Part shown: in pieces, positions 1 to 8,939 of the stretch
Position numbering within the stretch: the stretch's first letter is position 1
Layout of the letters: the number at the start of each line of letters is the position of its first letter
Source of the DNA: CAXXXW01 sp963665555
GTDB lineage: Bacteria; Pseudomonadota; Alphaproteobacteria; Thalassobaculales; Thalassobaculaceae
NCBI GenBank assembly: GCA_963665555.2
Contig: OY762308.1
Coordinates: 1,736,001-1,800,000 of the forward strand
Length of the DNA: 64,000 nt
Reading direction: 5' to 3'
Program-made: the position numbers and the translations under genes
The notes under the pieces: generated by a model
The model's input: only the letters and a program-made list of their open reading frames with translations
Database searches by the model: none
Told to the model about the DNA's origin: nothing

Positions 1-2
1 TC

Positions 3-848
3 GTCGAGGTCGAGGGCCGGCGCATGGCCTGTGTCGAGAGCGGGGAGGGTCCGCCCGTCGTCTTCCTGCACGGCAACCCCACCTCCTCCTACCTCTGGCG
101 CAACGTCATGCCGCATGTGGAGGGCCGGGGCCGCCTCGTCGCGCCGGACCTGATCGGCATGGGCGATTCCGACAAGCTCCCCGGCTCCGGCCCCGGCCGC
201 TACCGTTTCGTCGAGCACCGCAAGTATCTCGACGGGCTGTTCGACGCGCTGGGGATCGCCGGGGACGCGACGCTGGTCGTGCACGACTGGGGGTCCGCGC
301 TCGGCTTCGACTGGGCGCGCCGCCACCCCGACCGGGTCAGGGGGATCGCCTACATGGAGGCCGTGGTCCGGCCGCTCGAATGGGCGGAGTGGAACGAGCG
401 GGCGCGCGGCGTCTTCCAGGGCTTCCGCTCGCCGAAGGGCGAGGAGATGGTGCTGGAGAAGAACGTCTTCGTCGAGCGGGTGCTGCCCGGCTCGGTGCTG
501 CGCGGCCTTACGGAGGCGGAGATGGCGGTCTACCGCCGCCCCTTCGCCGCGCCCGGCGAGGACCGGCGGCCGACGCTGACCTGGCCGCGCGAAATCCCGA
601 TCGGCGGCGAGCCGGCGGATGTGTGCGCCATCGCGCGCGACTACGCCGCCTTCCTCGCCGCCTCGGACATCCCGAAGCTGTTCGTGAACGCCGAGCCGGG
701 CGCGATCCTGATCGGCGCGCAGCGCGAATTCTGCCGGACCTGGCCGAACCAGACGGAGGTCACGGTCCGGGGCAGCCACTTCGTCCAGGAGGACTCGCCG
801 GCCGAGATCGGCCGCGCCATCGCCGCCTGGCTCGACGGGTTGGAATAG
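3..848 (+). CDS. Haloalkane dehalogenase (5' end cut off by the window)
   Basis: An alpha/beta-hydrolase that should replace halogen on haloalkanes by hydroxyl in the cytoplasm. The reading frame stays open to the first bases (V-E-V-E-G-R-R before the ATG at 24) and matches the usual N-terminus of the family, so the true start lies before the window. Counting from the ATG at 24, the sequence shows the halide-binding Asn in HGNPTSS (N18), nucleophile plus second halide ligand in VVHDWGS (D88, W89), catalytic acid in YMEAVVRP (E112) and a C-terminal SHFVQED His (H252). This Asp-His-Glu set with Asn/Trp halide ligands is that of the DhaA/LinB subfamily (HLD-II). A GST gene follows 93 bp downstream. 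The substrate cannot be read from sequence. Confidence 0.87.
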   Translation, partial: VEVEGRRMACVESGEGPPVVFLHGNPTSSYLWRNVMPHVEGRGRLVAPDLIGMGDSDKLPGSGPGRYRFVEHRKYLDGLFDALGIAGDATLVVHDWGSALGFDWARRHPDRVRGIAYMEAVVRPLEWAEWNERARGVFQGFRSPKGEEMVLEKNVFVERVLPGSVLRGLTEAEMAVYRRPFAAPGEDRRPTLTWPREIPIGGEPADVCAIARDYAAFLAASDIPKLFVNAEPGAILIGAQREFCRTWPNQTEVTVRGSHFVQEDSPAEIGRAIAAWLDGLE

Positions 849-941
849 GCGGCGGGCGCGGCGCCGCGGCCGGCGGAAGGTTTCCGTCCGCGGCCGAGGC
901 GCCGTAGTCTGGCCCGGAACCCCCAACCCCGGAGGCGCGCC

Positions 942-1553
942 ATGAAGCTCTACCAGTCGATCGGCCCGAACCCCCATGTCGTGCGGATGTTCCTCGCCGA
1001 AAAGGGCGTCGAGGTCCCGATGGAGACCGTCGACCTGATCGGCGGCGAGAACCTCGGCGCCGACTACCTCAAGGTCAACCCGCGCGGCCAGAGCCCGGCG
1101 CTGGTCCTCGGCGACGGGCGCCTGATCTCCGAGATCGTCGCGATCTGCGAATACCTGGAGGAGTTGCATCCCTCCCCGCCGCTGATCGGCGCGACGCCGG
1201 AGGAGCGCGGCGAGACCCGCATGTGGACGCGCCGCATCGACCTCGGCTACTGCGAGCCGGCGACCAACGGCTTCCGCTTCGGCGAAGGGCTGAAAATGTT
1301 CGAGTCGCGGACGCGCTGCCTGCCGGAGGCGGCGGACGGGCTGAAGGCGCGGGCCCAGGACCACCTCGCCTGGCTCGACGGGCAGGTCGCGGGCCGGACC
1401 TGGGTGTGCGGGGAGCGGTTCACGCTGGCCGACATCGTGCTGTACTGCTTCCTCCACTTCGCCATCGGCGTCGGCCAGCCGATCGGCGAGGGCCTGTCGA
1501 ACGTGGCCGCCCTCTACGACCGCGCCGGCGCCCGCCCCAGCGCCAAGGCGTAG
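942..1553 (+). CDS. Glutathione S-transferase family protein
   Basis: A 203-residue cytosolic GST. It has an N-terminal thioredoxin-fold domain (residues 1-80: KLYQSIGPNPHVVRMFLAEKG, then NPRGQSPALVL with the cis-Pro, then the acidic ISEIVAICEYLE turn that holds glutathione). A helical C-terminal domain (about 90-195) ends with the LADIVLYCFLHF segment. The ATG is preceded by GGAGG at a normal distance. It lies just behind the haloalkane dehalogenase on the same strand, which would fit a shared role in handling electrophilic or halogenated compounds, but that is inference from position. It converges on the next gene with a 14-bp gap. Confidence 0.88.
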   Translation: MKLYQSIGPNPHVVRMFLAEKGVEVPMETVDLIGGENLGADYLKVNPRGQSPALVLGDGRLISEIVAICEYLEELHPSPPLIGATPEERGETRMWTRRIDLGYCEPATNGFRFGEGLKMFESRTRCLPEAADGLKARAQDHLAWLDGQVAGRTWVCGERFTLADIVLYCFLHFAIGVGQPIGEGLSNVAALYDRAGARPSAKA

Positions 1554-1567
1554 CGGGGGGCGATCGG

Positions 1568-3679
1568 TTACGCCGCCTCGCGGCGCCAGGCCAGCGCGGC
1601 GGCGGCGAGGATCAGGGCGAGCGCGAGGAGCGGCGGCGCCAGGCTCGCCTCGCGCACGCCGGCGACCTCGTGGGCGGCGTTGCGGCGCAGGCCGATCCAG
1701 CCCCGCCCGGCGGCGGCGCGGCCGGGACGCACGCGGCGGAGTTCGGGAACCCCGTCCTCCGCCGCCCAGTGGACGCCGCCGCCGCTCGCCGCCGCGACGG
1801 GGCCGAGGATCGCGTCCGTGGTCCGCAAATCCTCGAACTCCGCCGGGTTCAGCGCGCCCACCGCCGCCAGCCGCGTCAACTCCCCGTCGGAGAAACGGTA
1901 AAGCCCGGCGCCGCCCGCCTCGAAGACGGCGGTGGCGAGGCCGGGGCCGGCCGGGACCAGCGGCCGGGTCTCGGTCGCGCCGTCCGGCCCGGTCGCGGCG
2001 ACCGAGCGCGGCCGGTCGTCGAGCGAGCGGCGCGCGACCTCGATGCGCGAGCCGTCCACCGTGGCCCGCAGGTCCTCCTCCTCCAGTTCCGGCTCGCGCA
2101 TCAGCCAGTGGGCGACGCGGCGCAGCAGTTCCGCCGCCGGCCCGCCGCCCTCGAAGCCGCGGCTCCACAGCCAGATATGGTCGGAGAGCAGGTGCGCGAC
2201 GCGCCCCTCCCCGACCCGGTCGAGCAGCAGCAGCGGCCGCCCGCCGGCCCCGTCGAGCACCGCCGCGCCGCGCGACGCCCGCGCCTCGACCTGCCGGAAC
2301 CAGCGGCCCCAGCCGGCGCCGCCGGCGCGCGCGCCGTCGGGGCCGGGCCGCGCGGCGCCGGGCAGGCCGGCCGCGACGGGATGGCGCAGGCCCCGCTCGG
2401 TCACGCGGGGGCGGAAACCGGCCTCCACCACCTCGCCGGTCGGCACGCCGGGCAGCACATCGCCGAGCGGGGAGCGGGCGAGGCTCAGCGGGCCGGCGAA
2501 TTTCGGCCCGGACGCCTCCAGCAGCGCCCCGCCGCGCCGCACATAGGCCGCGATGTTCGCCAGGTAGGCGCGCGGCAGCACGCCCCGGCGGCGGTAGCGG
2601 TCGAACACGATCAGGTCGAACTCGTCCAGCTTCAGCTCGAACAGTTCGCGCACCGGGAACGCGATCAGCGACAGTTCGCGGATCGGCGTGCCGTCCTGCT
2701 TCTCCGGCGGGCGCAGGATGGTGAAATGCACCAGGTCCACGGCCGGGTCGGCCTTCAGCAGGTCGCGCCAGGTGCGCTCGCCCGCGTGCGGCTCGCCGGA
2801 GACCAGCAGGACGCGCAGCCGGTCGCGCACGCCGACGATGGCGCGGGCCGTCCGGTTGTTGAGCGGCGAAAGCTCCCCCGGCCGCGCGTCGGCGCGCAAC
2901 TCGACGATGGTCTCGCCCGCGCGGGTCAGCGGGACCTGGATCGCGAGGATCCGGTTGGCCGGCGCCCGCACCGCCCGCGGCGCGCCGCCGTCGATGGAGA
3001 CCGTCACCGGGACCGGCGTCCCGTCGGCCAGGTCCGGGTCCTCCAGCCGCAGGTTGAGGACCGTCTCGCGGCCGACCATGCCGAAGGCCGGGGCCTTCTC
3101 GACCGCGACGCGGCGGTCGCTCTCGCCGCGCCGGCCGGTGAGGATCGCGTGAAACGGGGCGGGCGGGCCACCGCCCTCCGGCCCGGCGGCGGCGGGCGCG
3201 TCGTGGACCTGGCCGTCGGTGATCGCCACGATCCCGGCGAGCCGGCCGCGCGGGATGTCGCCGACGGCGCGCTCCACGGCCGCGAACAGAAGCGTGCCGC
3301 GCCGGCCGGAGCGCGCGCCGGCCCCCTCCGCGCCGCCGGAGACGCGGACGACGCGGACCTCCAGGTCCGGCATCCGCTCCATCGCGGCGGAGACGCGCTC
3401 CAGCGCCGCGTCGCGGACCTCGGCCCGGCCGCCGATGTCCTGGCTGGCGCTGTCGTCCACGACGATGGCGGCGACGTCCGGCCGGGCGATCCTCTCCTCC
3501 TCCACCAGCACCGGGTTGGCCAGCGCGAACAGGAAGGCCAGCGCGGCCGCCAGCCGCCAGCCGGTCCCGGCCGCCCGGACCCAGGCCCCCCAGGCGAGCA
3601 GGGCGAGCGCGGCGGCGGCCGCGACGGCGAGCACGGCCCAGGGCGCCAGCGGGTCGAAGGCGATGTCGAGGGCCGACAC
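1568..3679 (-). CDS. Large membrane protein of the MoxR/DUF58 operon
   Basis: A 703-residue protein starting at GTG two bases after the DUF4159 gene stop. Two hydrophobic segments lie near the N-terminus (about residues 12-60: PWAVLAVAAAAALALLAWGA and LAAALAFLFALANPVLV), with a further one at the very C-terminus (LAPPLLALALILAAAALAWR). After the second segment comes IVVDDSASQDIG, resembling the start of a von Willebrand factor A fold, then a long extracytoplasmic region with a class-I glutamine-amidotransferase-like stretch (LLVSGEPHAGERTWR). Proteins of this size and place are the usual last member of alphaproteobacterial moxR-DUF58-DUF4159 operons. Their biochemical role is unknown; a periplasmic scaffold is a guess. 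Confidence 0.75.
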   Translation of the reverse strand: MSALDIAFDPLAPWAVLAVAAAAALALLAWGAWVRAAGTGWRLAAALAFLFALANPVLVEEERIARPDVAAIVVDDSASQDIGGRAEVRDAALERVSAAMERMPDLEVRVVRVSGGAEGAGARSGRRGTLLFAAVERAVGDIPRGRLAGIVAITDGQVHDAPAAAGPEGGGPPAPFHAILTGRRGESDRRVAVEKAPAFGMVGRETVLNLRLEDPDLADGTPVPVTVSIDGGAPRAVRAPANRILAIQVPLTRAGETIVELRADARPGELSPLNNRTARAIVGVRDRLRVLLVSGEPHAGERTWRDLLKADPAVDLVHFTILRPPEKQDGTPIRELSLIAFPVRELFELKLDEFDLIVFDRYRRRGVLPRAYLANIAAYVRRGGALLEASGPKFAGPLSLARSPLGDVLPGVPTGEVVEAGFRPRVTERGLRHPVAAGLPGAARPGPDGARAGGAGWGRWFRQVEARASRGAAVLDGAGGRPLLLLDRVGEGRVAHLLSDHIWLWSRGFEGGGPAAELLRRVAHWLMREPELEEEDLRATVDGSRIEVARRSLDDRPRSVAATGPDGATETRPLVPAGPGLATAVFEAGGAGLYRFSDGELTRLAAVGALNPAEFEDLRTTDAILGPVAAASGGGVHWAAEDGVPELRRVRPGRAAAGRGWIGLRRNAAHEVAGVREASLAPPLLALALILAAAALAWRREAA

Positions 3680-3681
3680 CG

Positions 3682-6453
3682 CTACTGCCCCAGCCGTTCG
3701 AGGATGGAGGGCACATGCACCTGGTCCGCCTTGTACTTGCCGGTCAGCGCGTACATCACCAGGTTGACGCCGAACCGGAAGGCGTATTCCCGCTGCGCCT
3801 CGCCGCCGGGCACGACGGGAAAGGCGAAACCGCCGTCCGCGCCGCGCGCCCAGGCGCCGCTCCAGTCGTGCCCGCCGAGGATCACCGGCGTGACCTCGCC
3901 GGCCCCGGCGGCGTCGCGGTCGTCGCGGACCCAGACCGCGCCGCCGGCGTAACGGCCGGGGAACTCGTCCAGAAGGTAGAAGGCGCGGGTGAGCACATGG
4001 CCCGGCGGCGCCGGGGCCAGCGCCGGGATTTCCAGGCTCCTTCCGAGCTCGCGCAGCCGCCGCATCCCGGAGCCGCCCGCGCCGCCGGCGGATTCGAAAC
4101 GGTCGCGCGTGTCGAACAGGATCGCGCCGCCGTTGCGCATGAAGGCGTTGACGCGCCGCGCCGCCTCGTCGCTCAACGGCGGGTGGCCCGGCGGCACCGG
4201 CCAGTAGAGCAGCGCGAAGAAGGCGAGTTCGTCCGCCTCCAGGTCCACGCCCATCGGCGGCCCCGGCTCGACGGCGGTGCGCCGGGCGAGCGCGTCCGAA
4301 AGGCTGGCGAGGCCGGCCTGGCTCACCCGGTCCACCGCCTCGTCGCCGACGATCACATAGGCGAGGCGGGTCTCCAGAGTGGCTTCGAGGGCGAAGGCGT
4401 CGCCCGGACGCTCCATCGTCTGGGCGGCGGCCGGCCGGGGCGCGCCGGCCGCCCCGGCGAGCGCCAGCGCCAGCAGCGCCGCCGCCGCCGCGCGCCCGCC
4501 CGCCCGGCGGACCGGCAGGTAGCCGCGCAGCGCCATGGTCGCGACGAAATCGGCGAGGAACAGCGCGAACGCCGCCAGCAGCAGGAACGGCGCGAGGTCG
4601 GTCTCCGCCGGCCCGGCGAAGGTCCGCGCGGCGACGCCCGGCGGCGGGGCCGGCTGCGGCGCGAGCGCGTCGGGGTCGATCGACAGGTTGAAGGCGCGGC
4701 GCGACGCCTCGGTCCCGTAATAGCCCGGCGGCAGGCCCGGCCCGGCGCTCGGCTCCGCCCCGTCCGGCGCCGGCGACCAGGCCCCGGCCGTCGCCGGCGG
4801 CGGGCCGAGCCGGCCGAACCCGTCCAGCGTCTCCAGCGGCGCGAGCGCGCCGGCCCGCTTCGTCCGGACGGCGCCGCCGGACCCCAGCCCGACCAGCCGG
4901 CGCAGCATGTCCACGAACAGGCCGGACAGCGCGAGGTCGCTCCATTCCGGGCTGGCCGTGGTGTGGAACAGCACCAGCCAGCCCCGGCCCATCGGCCGGC
5001 CGGTGACGATCGGCGTCCCGTCGGACAGGCGCGCCCAGGTCCGCTCCGCCAGATCGACCGAAGGCTCGGCCAGGACCTGGCGGCGCACCGTCGCCTCGCC
5101 CCAGGCGTCCATCCCGGCGAGCGGCCCGTCGGGCGCGAACCCGGTTATGGCCAGCGGCCGCGACCACGAGAGCGCGCCGCCCAGCGTCCGGTCCCCGGCG
5201 CGCAGGCGCACCGGCGACAGCGCCTCCGCCGCGCGGCCGCCGCCCGCCAGCCCGGCCGCCGCGAGCTTCGGCCCGGCGAAGCGGATCAGCGCCCCGCCCG
5301 CCTCGATCCATTTCGCGAGCCGGACCCGCTCGACCTCCGGCAAGGCGCCCGAATCGGCGAGGATCGTCGCCGAGACGCCGGAGGCCAGCAACTCCTCCAG
5401 CCGGCCGCGCGTAACCTCCGCGAAGGGCGCGAGCGCGCCTTCGAGATAGTGCAACTCGTCGAGCAGCGGCTGGGCGCCGCGGAAGCCGCTCTCCGCCACC
5501 AGCCCGACCGAGCGGCGCGCGAAACCGTCGTCGAGCAGCGCGACGCCGCCCGCCGCCTCGCCCTCGACCTCGATCCGGCCGATGTCGTTGCGCAACTCCG
5601 CCGGCAGCCGGAACTCCAGCCGCGCCCGGCGCTCGCCCGCCGCGAAGGCGCCGGCGGTCCGGGCCAGCACGCGGCCGTCGCGCGCGACCGCCCGGACCGC
5701 GACCGGCGCGGCCGGCCCGGCGGCGGGACGCGCGACCTCGACCGCCGCCGCGCCGCCGGAATTGTCCGGCGCCAGCGCGATCCGGGGGCCGCGCCCATCG
5801 TGCGCGACCACCGTAAGGCCGCCCCGGCGGCGCAGGATTTCGATCGCCTCCGCCTCGCCGGGATCGGCGACGCCGTTGGAGAGCCAGACGATGTCGCCCC
5901 CCTCCGGCGGCGGGTCCGCCTCCAGCGCCTCGGCCAGTTCGCCGAGCCGGGCCGGCCAGGGCTTCGGCTCCATCGCCCGCGCGAGGTCGAGCGCGCGCCC
6001 GGCGGGGAGCGGGCGGACGGACGGACCCTCGCGCGGGTCGAACCCGGCCGTGGGCATGAGCACGACCTCGCGGCCGCGCCGGCCGGCCCGCTCGACCAGC
6101 GCCTCCATCGCCGCCGCGCGCCGGGGCCAGTCGCGCCCAGCGGCCCAGTCGTCGTCCACGACGATCGTCACCGGCCCCTCGCCGGACAGCCCCTCGTCCG
6201 CGTTCAGCAGCGGCCTCGCCAGCGCCAGCACGGCCAGAGCGGCCATGGCGAGGCGCAACAGCAGCAGCCACCACGGCGCGGCGTCCGGCGTCTCCTCGCG
6301 CGGCTCGAGGCCGCGCAGCAGGCGGATCGCCGGGAAGCGCGCCACCCGCGGCGCGGGCGGCGTCACCCGCAGCAGCAGCCACAGCAGCGGCAGGCCGAGC
6401 AGCGCCGCCAGCACCCAGGGGCTGGCGAAGGCGAGCGCGCCGAGCGTCAACAT
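3682..6453 (-). CDS. BatA-N-terminal / DUF4159 membrane protein
   Basis: A 923-residue inner-membrane protein. Residues 8-90 form the BatA (aerotolerance regulator) N-terminal hairpin, two membrane helices separated by RVARFPAIRLLRGLEPREE. A large periplasmic middle part follows, then further hydrophobic segments near 625-690 (APFLLLAAFALFLADFVATMAL and LLALALAGAAGA). The DUF4159 domain occupies about 700-920 (TRLAYVIVGDEAVD, FALLYWPV, GGAILFDTRD). The start is 7 bp behind the DUF58 stop and the next gene begins 2 bp after its own stop, so all four genes are almost certainly one transcript. Homologous Bat operons are linked to stress tolerance and MoxR chaperone function; the exact role here is unproven. 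Confidence 0.85.
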   Translation of the reverse strand: MLTLGALAFASPWVLAALLGLPLLWLLLRVTPPAPRVARFPAIRLLRGLEPREETPDAAPWWLLLLRLAMAALAVLALARPLLNADEGLSGEGPVTIVVDDDWAAGRDWPRRAAAMEALVERAGRRGREVVLMPTAGFDPREGPSVRPLPAGRALDLARAMEPKPWPARLGELAEALEADPPPEGGDIVWLSNGVADPGEAEAIEILRRRGGLTVVAHDGRGPRIALAPDNSGGAAAVEVARPAAGPAAPVAVRAVARDGRVLARTAGAFAAGERRARLEFRLPAELRNDIGRIEVEGEAAGGVALLDDGFARRSVGLVAESGFRGAQPLLDELHYLEGALAPFAEVTRGRLEELLASGVSATILADSGALPEVERVRLAKWIEAGGALIRFAGPKLAAAGLAGGGRAAEALSPVRLRAGDRTLGGALSWSRPLAITGFAPDGPLAGMDAWGEATVRRQVLAEPSVDLAERTWARLSDGTPIVTGRPMGRGWLVLFHTTASPEWSDLALSGLFVDMLRRLVGLGSGGAVRTKRAGALAPLETLDGFGRLGPPPATAGAWSPAPDGAEPSAGPGLPPGYYGTEASRRAFNLSIDPDALAPQPAPPPGVAARTFAGPAETDLAPFLLLAAFALFLADFVATMALRGYLPVRRAGGRAAAAALLALALAGAAGAPRPAAAQTMERPGDAFALEATLETRLAYVIVGDEAVDRVSQAGLASLSDALARRTAVEPGPPMGVDLEADELAFFALLYWPVPPGHPPLSDEAARRVNAFMRNGGAILFDTRDRFESAGGAGGSGMRRLRELGRSLEIPALAPAPPGHVLTRAFYLLDEFPGRYAGGAVWVRDDRDAAGAGEVTPVILGGHDWSGAWARGADGGFAFPVVPGGEAQREYAFRFGVNLVMYALTGKYKADQVHVPSILERLGQ

Positions 6454-6460
6454 GCCGGCG

Positions 6461-7324
6461 TCACCCGAACGCGGGCGGGCGCGCCAGCGCCCCGTAAAGC
6501 GACAGCAGCGCGCCGACGGCCGGCTGTCCCGTGCCGTGGCGCGCGAAGCTCCAGCCCGCGCGCGACGCGAGCGCGCGCAACGCCTCGCGGTGCTCCGCCA
6601 GCCGGCGCTGGTAGTCGCCCCACACCCGGTCGGCCTGGCGCAACAGGTGCGGCGCCTCCCCCTCCAGCCCCTCGAAACGCACGCGCCCGCCGAAGGGGAA
6701 CACCTCCTCCGCCGGGTCGAGCACCTGGAGCATGTGGCCGGCGCAGCCGCGCGCGACGCAGGCGGCCATCGCCTCGCGGTAAACCTCGACCGGCTCCAGG
6801 AAGTCGGCGATCCACACGACGGCGGCGTGGCGCGGCGGCGGCTCCGGCGGCGGCGCGCTCCCGCCGCCCGGCGAGGCCAGCATGGCGGCGATGAACAGTT
6901 CGAGGCCGGCCCGCCCGCCGCGCGCCGGCATGTCCTCGCCCAGCAGCGCCACGTTCTCGCCGCCCTCGATCGCCAGGATGGCCAGCGCGGCGGCCAGCAC
7001 GTCCGCCCGCCCGGCCTTCTCCGGCAAGTCGCGGCGGGAGCGGTAGCGCATCGAGGGCGAGGCGTCGCGCCAGATCCAGACGCTCTGCGCCGCCTCCCAT
7101 TCGGTCTCCCGCACGAACAGTTCGCGGCCGCGCGCCGAGCGCCGCCAATCGACCCGCCGCGCCTCGTCGAACCGCTCGTACCGGCGGAAGCGCCAGAAGG
7201 TTTCGCCCTGGCCGGCGCGGCGGCGCCCGTGCGCGCCCTGGAGCACCGTCGCGGCGACGCGCCGCGCCTCGACCCGCAGCGGCGGGAAGCGCGCGGCGAG
7301 CGCCTCTGCCCGCTCGCGGATCAC
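6461..7324 (-). CDS. DUF58 domain protein
   Basis: A 287-residue cytoplasmic protein starting at GTG inside the moxR stop (GTGA overlap, 4 bp). The DUF58 signature is present (RRVDWRRSARGRELFVRETE), followed by a von Willebrand-type metal-site motif IWRDASPSM (DxSxS). DUF58 proteins work together with MoxR AAA+ ATPases, probably as adaptor or metal-dependent binding modules for protein maturation. The GTG start is preferred because the longer open frame upstream runs through the moxR coding sequence and has no family similarity. Confidence 0.88.
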   Translation of the reverse strand: MIRERAEALAARFPPLRVEARRVAATVLQGAHGRRRAGQGETFWRFRRYERFDEARRVDWRRSARGRELFVRETEWEAAQSVWIWRDASPSMRYRSRRDLPEKAGRADVLAAALAILAIEGGENVALLGEDMPARGGRAGLELFIAAMLASPGGGSAPPPEPPPRHAAVVWIADFLEPVEVYREAMAACVARGCAGHMLQVLDPAEEVFPFGGRVRFEGLEGEAPHLLRQADRVWGDYQRRLAEHREALRALASRAGWSFARHGTGQPAVGALLSLYGALARPPAFG

Positions 7325-8331
7325 GAGTGGCGCTCGCACAGCCGGTCGATCACCCGGTCGAGCGTCACGCCCTCGGCCCGCGCCGCGAAGTTCAGCGCCA
7401 TGCGGTGGCGCAGCACCGGACGGGCCAGCGCCAGCACATCGTCCGTCGAGGGGGCGATCCGCCCGTCGAGCACGGCGCGGGCCCGCGCGGCGAGCAGCAG
7501 CGCCTGGCTGGCGCGCGGCCCCGGCCCCCAGGCCACGTGGCGGCGCACCTCCTCGATGTCGGTGGTCTCCAGCCGGCCGGCGCGCACGATGTCGAGGATC
7601 GCCGCCACCGTGCTCTCGCCCACCGGCGCGCGGCGCAACAGCGCCTGGGCGGCCAGCAACTCGTCGGCCGCCATGGCGGGGAGCGGCGGCTCCTCCGGCG
7701 CGCCGGTGGTGACCAGCAGCATTTTCCGCTCCGCCGCCGTGTCGGGGTAGCCGACATCGATCTGGAGCAGGAAACGGTCCAGCTGCGCCTCGGGCAGCGG
7801 GTAGGTCCCCTCCTGCTCCAGCGGGTTTTGCGTCGCGAGCACATGGAAGGGCGCCGGCGCGGCGTGGGTCTGGCCGGCGACGGTGACGGTCCGCTCCTGC
7901 ATCGCCTGCAGCAGCGCCGACTGGGTGCGCGGGCTGGCCCGGTTGATCTCGTCCGCCATCAGGATCTGGCAGAACACCGGGCCGGGGATGAAGCGGAAAT
8001 GCCGCCTGCCGGCGGCGTCCTCCTCCATCACCTCGGAGCCGAGGATGTCGGCCGGCATCAGGTCCGGCGTGCACTGGATGCGCTTGGCGTCGAGGCCGAG
8101 CACGGTCCCCAGCGTCTCCACCAGCCGGGTCTTGCCGAGGCCCGGCACGCCGATCAGCAGCGCGTGCCCGCCGGCGAGCACGGAGACCAGCGCCTGGTCC
8201 ACCACCTCGCGCTGGCCGAAGATGACGCGCTCGACCCGTTCGCGCACCTTGCCCATGCGCTCGCCGAGCGCGTCGATCTCCGCCAGCAGCCGGTCTCCCG
8301 GCGGGGCGTCGAGGGTGGAGAAATCGGTCAT
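7321..8331 (-). CDS. MoxR-family AAA+ ATPase
   Basis: A 336-residue AAA+ ATPase, first gene of the four-gene operon. Walker A is GVPGLGKT (61-68), Walker B ILMADEIN with D127-E128, and the sensor-1 region is VLATQNPLEQEGTYPLPEAQ with the PEAQLDRF box. The C-terminal lid (PGPRASQALLLAARARA) is typical of the MoxR proper/BatI branch. It probably acts as a chaperone-like ATPase on envelope or metal-enzyme targets with the DUF58 protein. The gene is divergent from the DUF1285 gene, sharing a 65-bp region. Confidence 0.92.
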   Translation of the reverse strand: MTDFSTLDAPPGDRLLAEIDALGERMGKVRERVERVIFGQREVVDQALVSVLAGGHALLIGVPGLGKTRLVETLGTVLGLDAKRIQCTPDLMPADILGSEVMEEDAAGRRHFRFIPGPVFCQILMADEINRASPRTQSALLQAMQERTVTVAGQTHAAPAPFHVLATQNPLEQEGTYPLPEAQLDRFLLQIDVGYPDTAAERKMLLVTTGAPEEPPLPAMAADELLAAQALLRRAPVGESTVAAILDIVRAGRLETTDIEEVRRHVAWGPGPRASQALLLAARARAVLDGRIAPSTDDVLALARPVLRHRMALNFAARAEGVTLDRVIDRLCERHS

Positions 8332-8396
8332 GGGCGGCTACTCTTTCCGGCGGATTGCGAGCGGGCCGTGCGGCCCCCTGTTATTGGACGGATACG

Positions 8397-8939
8397 GTGG
8401 ACAAGCAAACGGAAACGGCGCCGGCCGAGGGCGGCGGGCCGCCGCCGCGCCATTTCGGGATGCGGATCGCCCGCGACGGCGCCTGGCACTACCGGGGATC
8501 GCCGATCCGGCGCCTCCCGCTGGTCAGGCTGTTCGCCTCCGTCCTGCGGCGCGAGGCGGACGGGCGCTACTGGCTGGTCACGCCCGCGGAGCGCGGCGTC
8601 ATCGATGTGGACGACGCGCCCTTCCTTGCCGTCGAACTGGAGCATCGGGCCGGCGCGAACCCGGAAGGCCGCGACGACGCGCTGGCCTTCCGCACCAACC
8701 TGGACGAGGAGGTCGTGTGCGGCCCGGACCGGCCGCTGCGGGTCGAGATCGACCCCGACACGGAGGAGCCGAGTCCGTATATTCGCGTCCGCGACGGGCT
8801 GGACGCGCGGCTGACGCGCGCGGTGTTCCTCGAACTGGCGGACCTGGCGCGCGAGCGCGAGGTCGATGGAGAGAAGGTGCTCGGCATATGGAGCGAGGGC
8901 GCGTTTTTCGTGCTGGGGCCGGCGATCCCGGACTGTTGA
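8397..8939 (+). CDS. DUF1285 domain-containing protein
   Basis: A 180-residue cytosolic protein of the DUF1285 family, common in alpha- and gammaproteobacteria and without known activity. Typical segments are MRIARDGAWHYRGSPIRRLPLVRLFASVLRR, GRYWLVTPAERGVIDVDDAPFLA and RVRDGLDARLTRAVFLELADLA. GTG at 8397 is chosen because it follows GGACGG by a normal spacing and starts just before the conserved block; a TTG at 8355 would add 14 unmatched residues. It sits before a NUDIX hydrolase and cca, an arrangement often kept in alphaproteobacteria. Confidence 0.8.
   Translation: MDKQTETAPAEGGGPPPRHFGMRIARDGAWHYRGSPIRRLPLVRLFASVLRREADGRYWLVTPAERGVIDVDDAPFLAVELEHRAGANPEGRDDALAFRTNLDEEVVCGPDRPLRVEIDPDTEEPSPYIRVRDGLDARLTRAVFLELADLAREREVDGEKVLGIWSEGAFFVLGPAIPDC

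Noticed and set aside
1223..3952. Very long plus-strand open frames opposite minus-strand genes (also 3715-6894, 5582-7750, 11437-13290, 47196-51500, 52663-55224)
   Set aside because: They are antisense shadows caused by the high GC content; compositions are Arg/Gly/Ala/Pro/His-rich and they lie over well-identified genes.
1568..6382. A single open frame of about 1,600 codons on the minus strand
   Set aside because: Only its last 703 codons code for a real protein. The upstream part is the DUF4159 gene read in the wrong phase, Arg/Gly/Ala-rich without family similarity.
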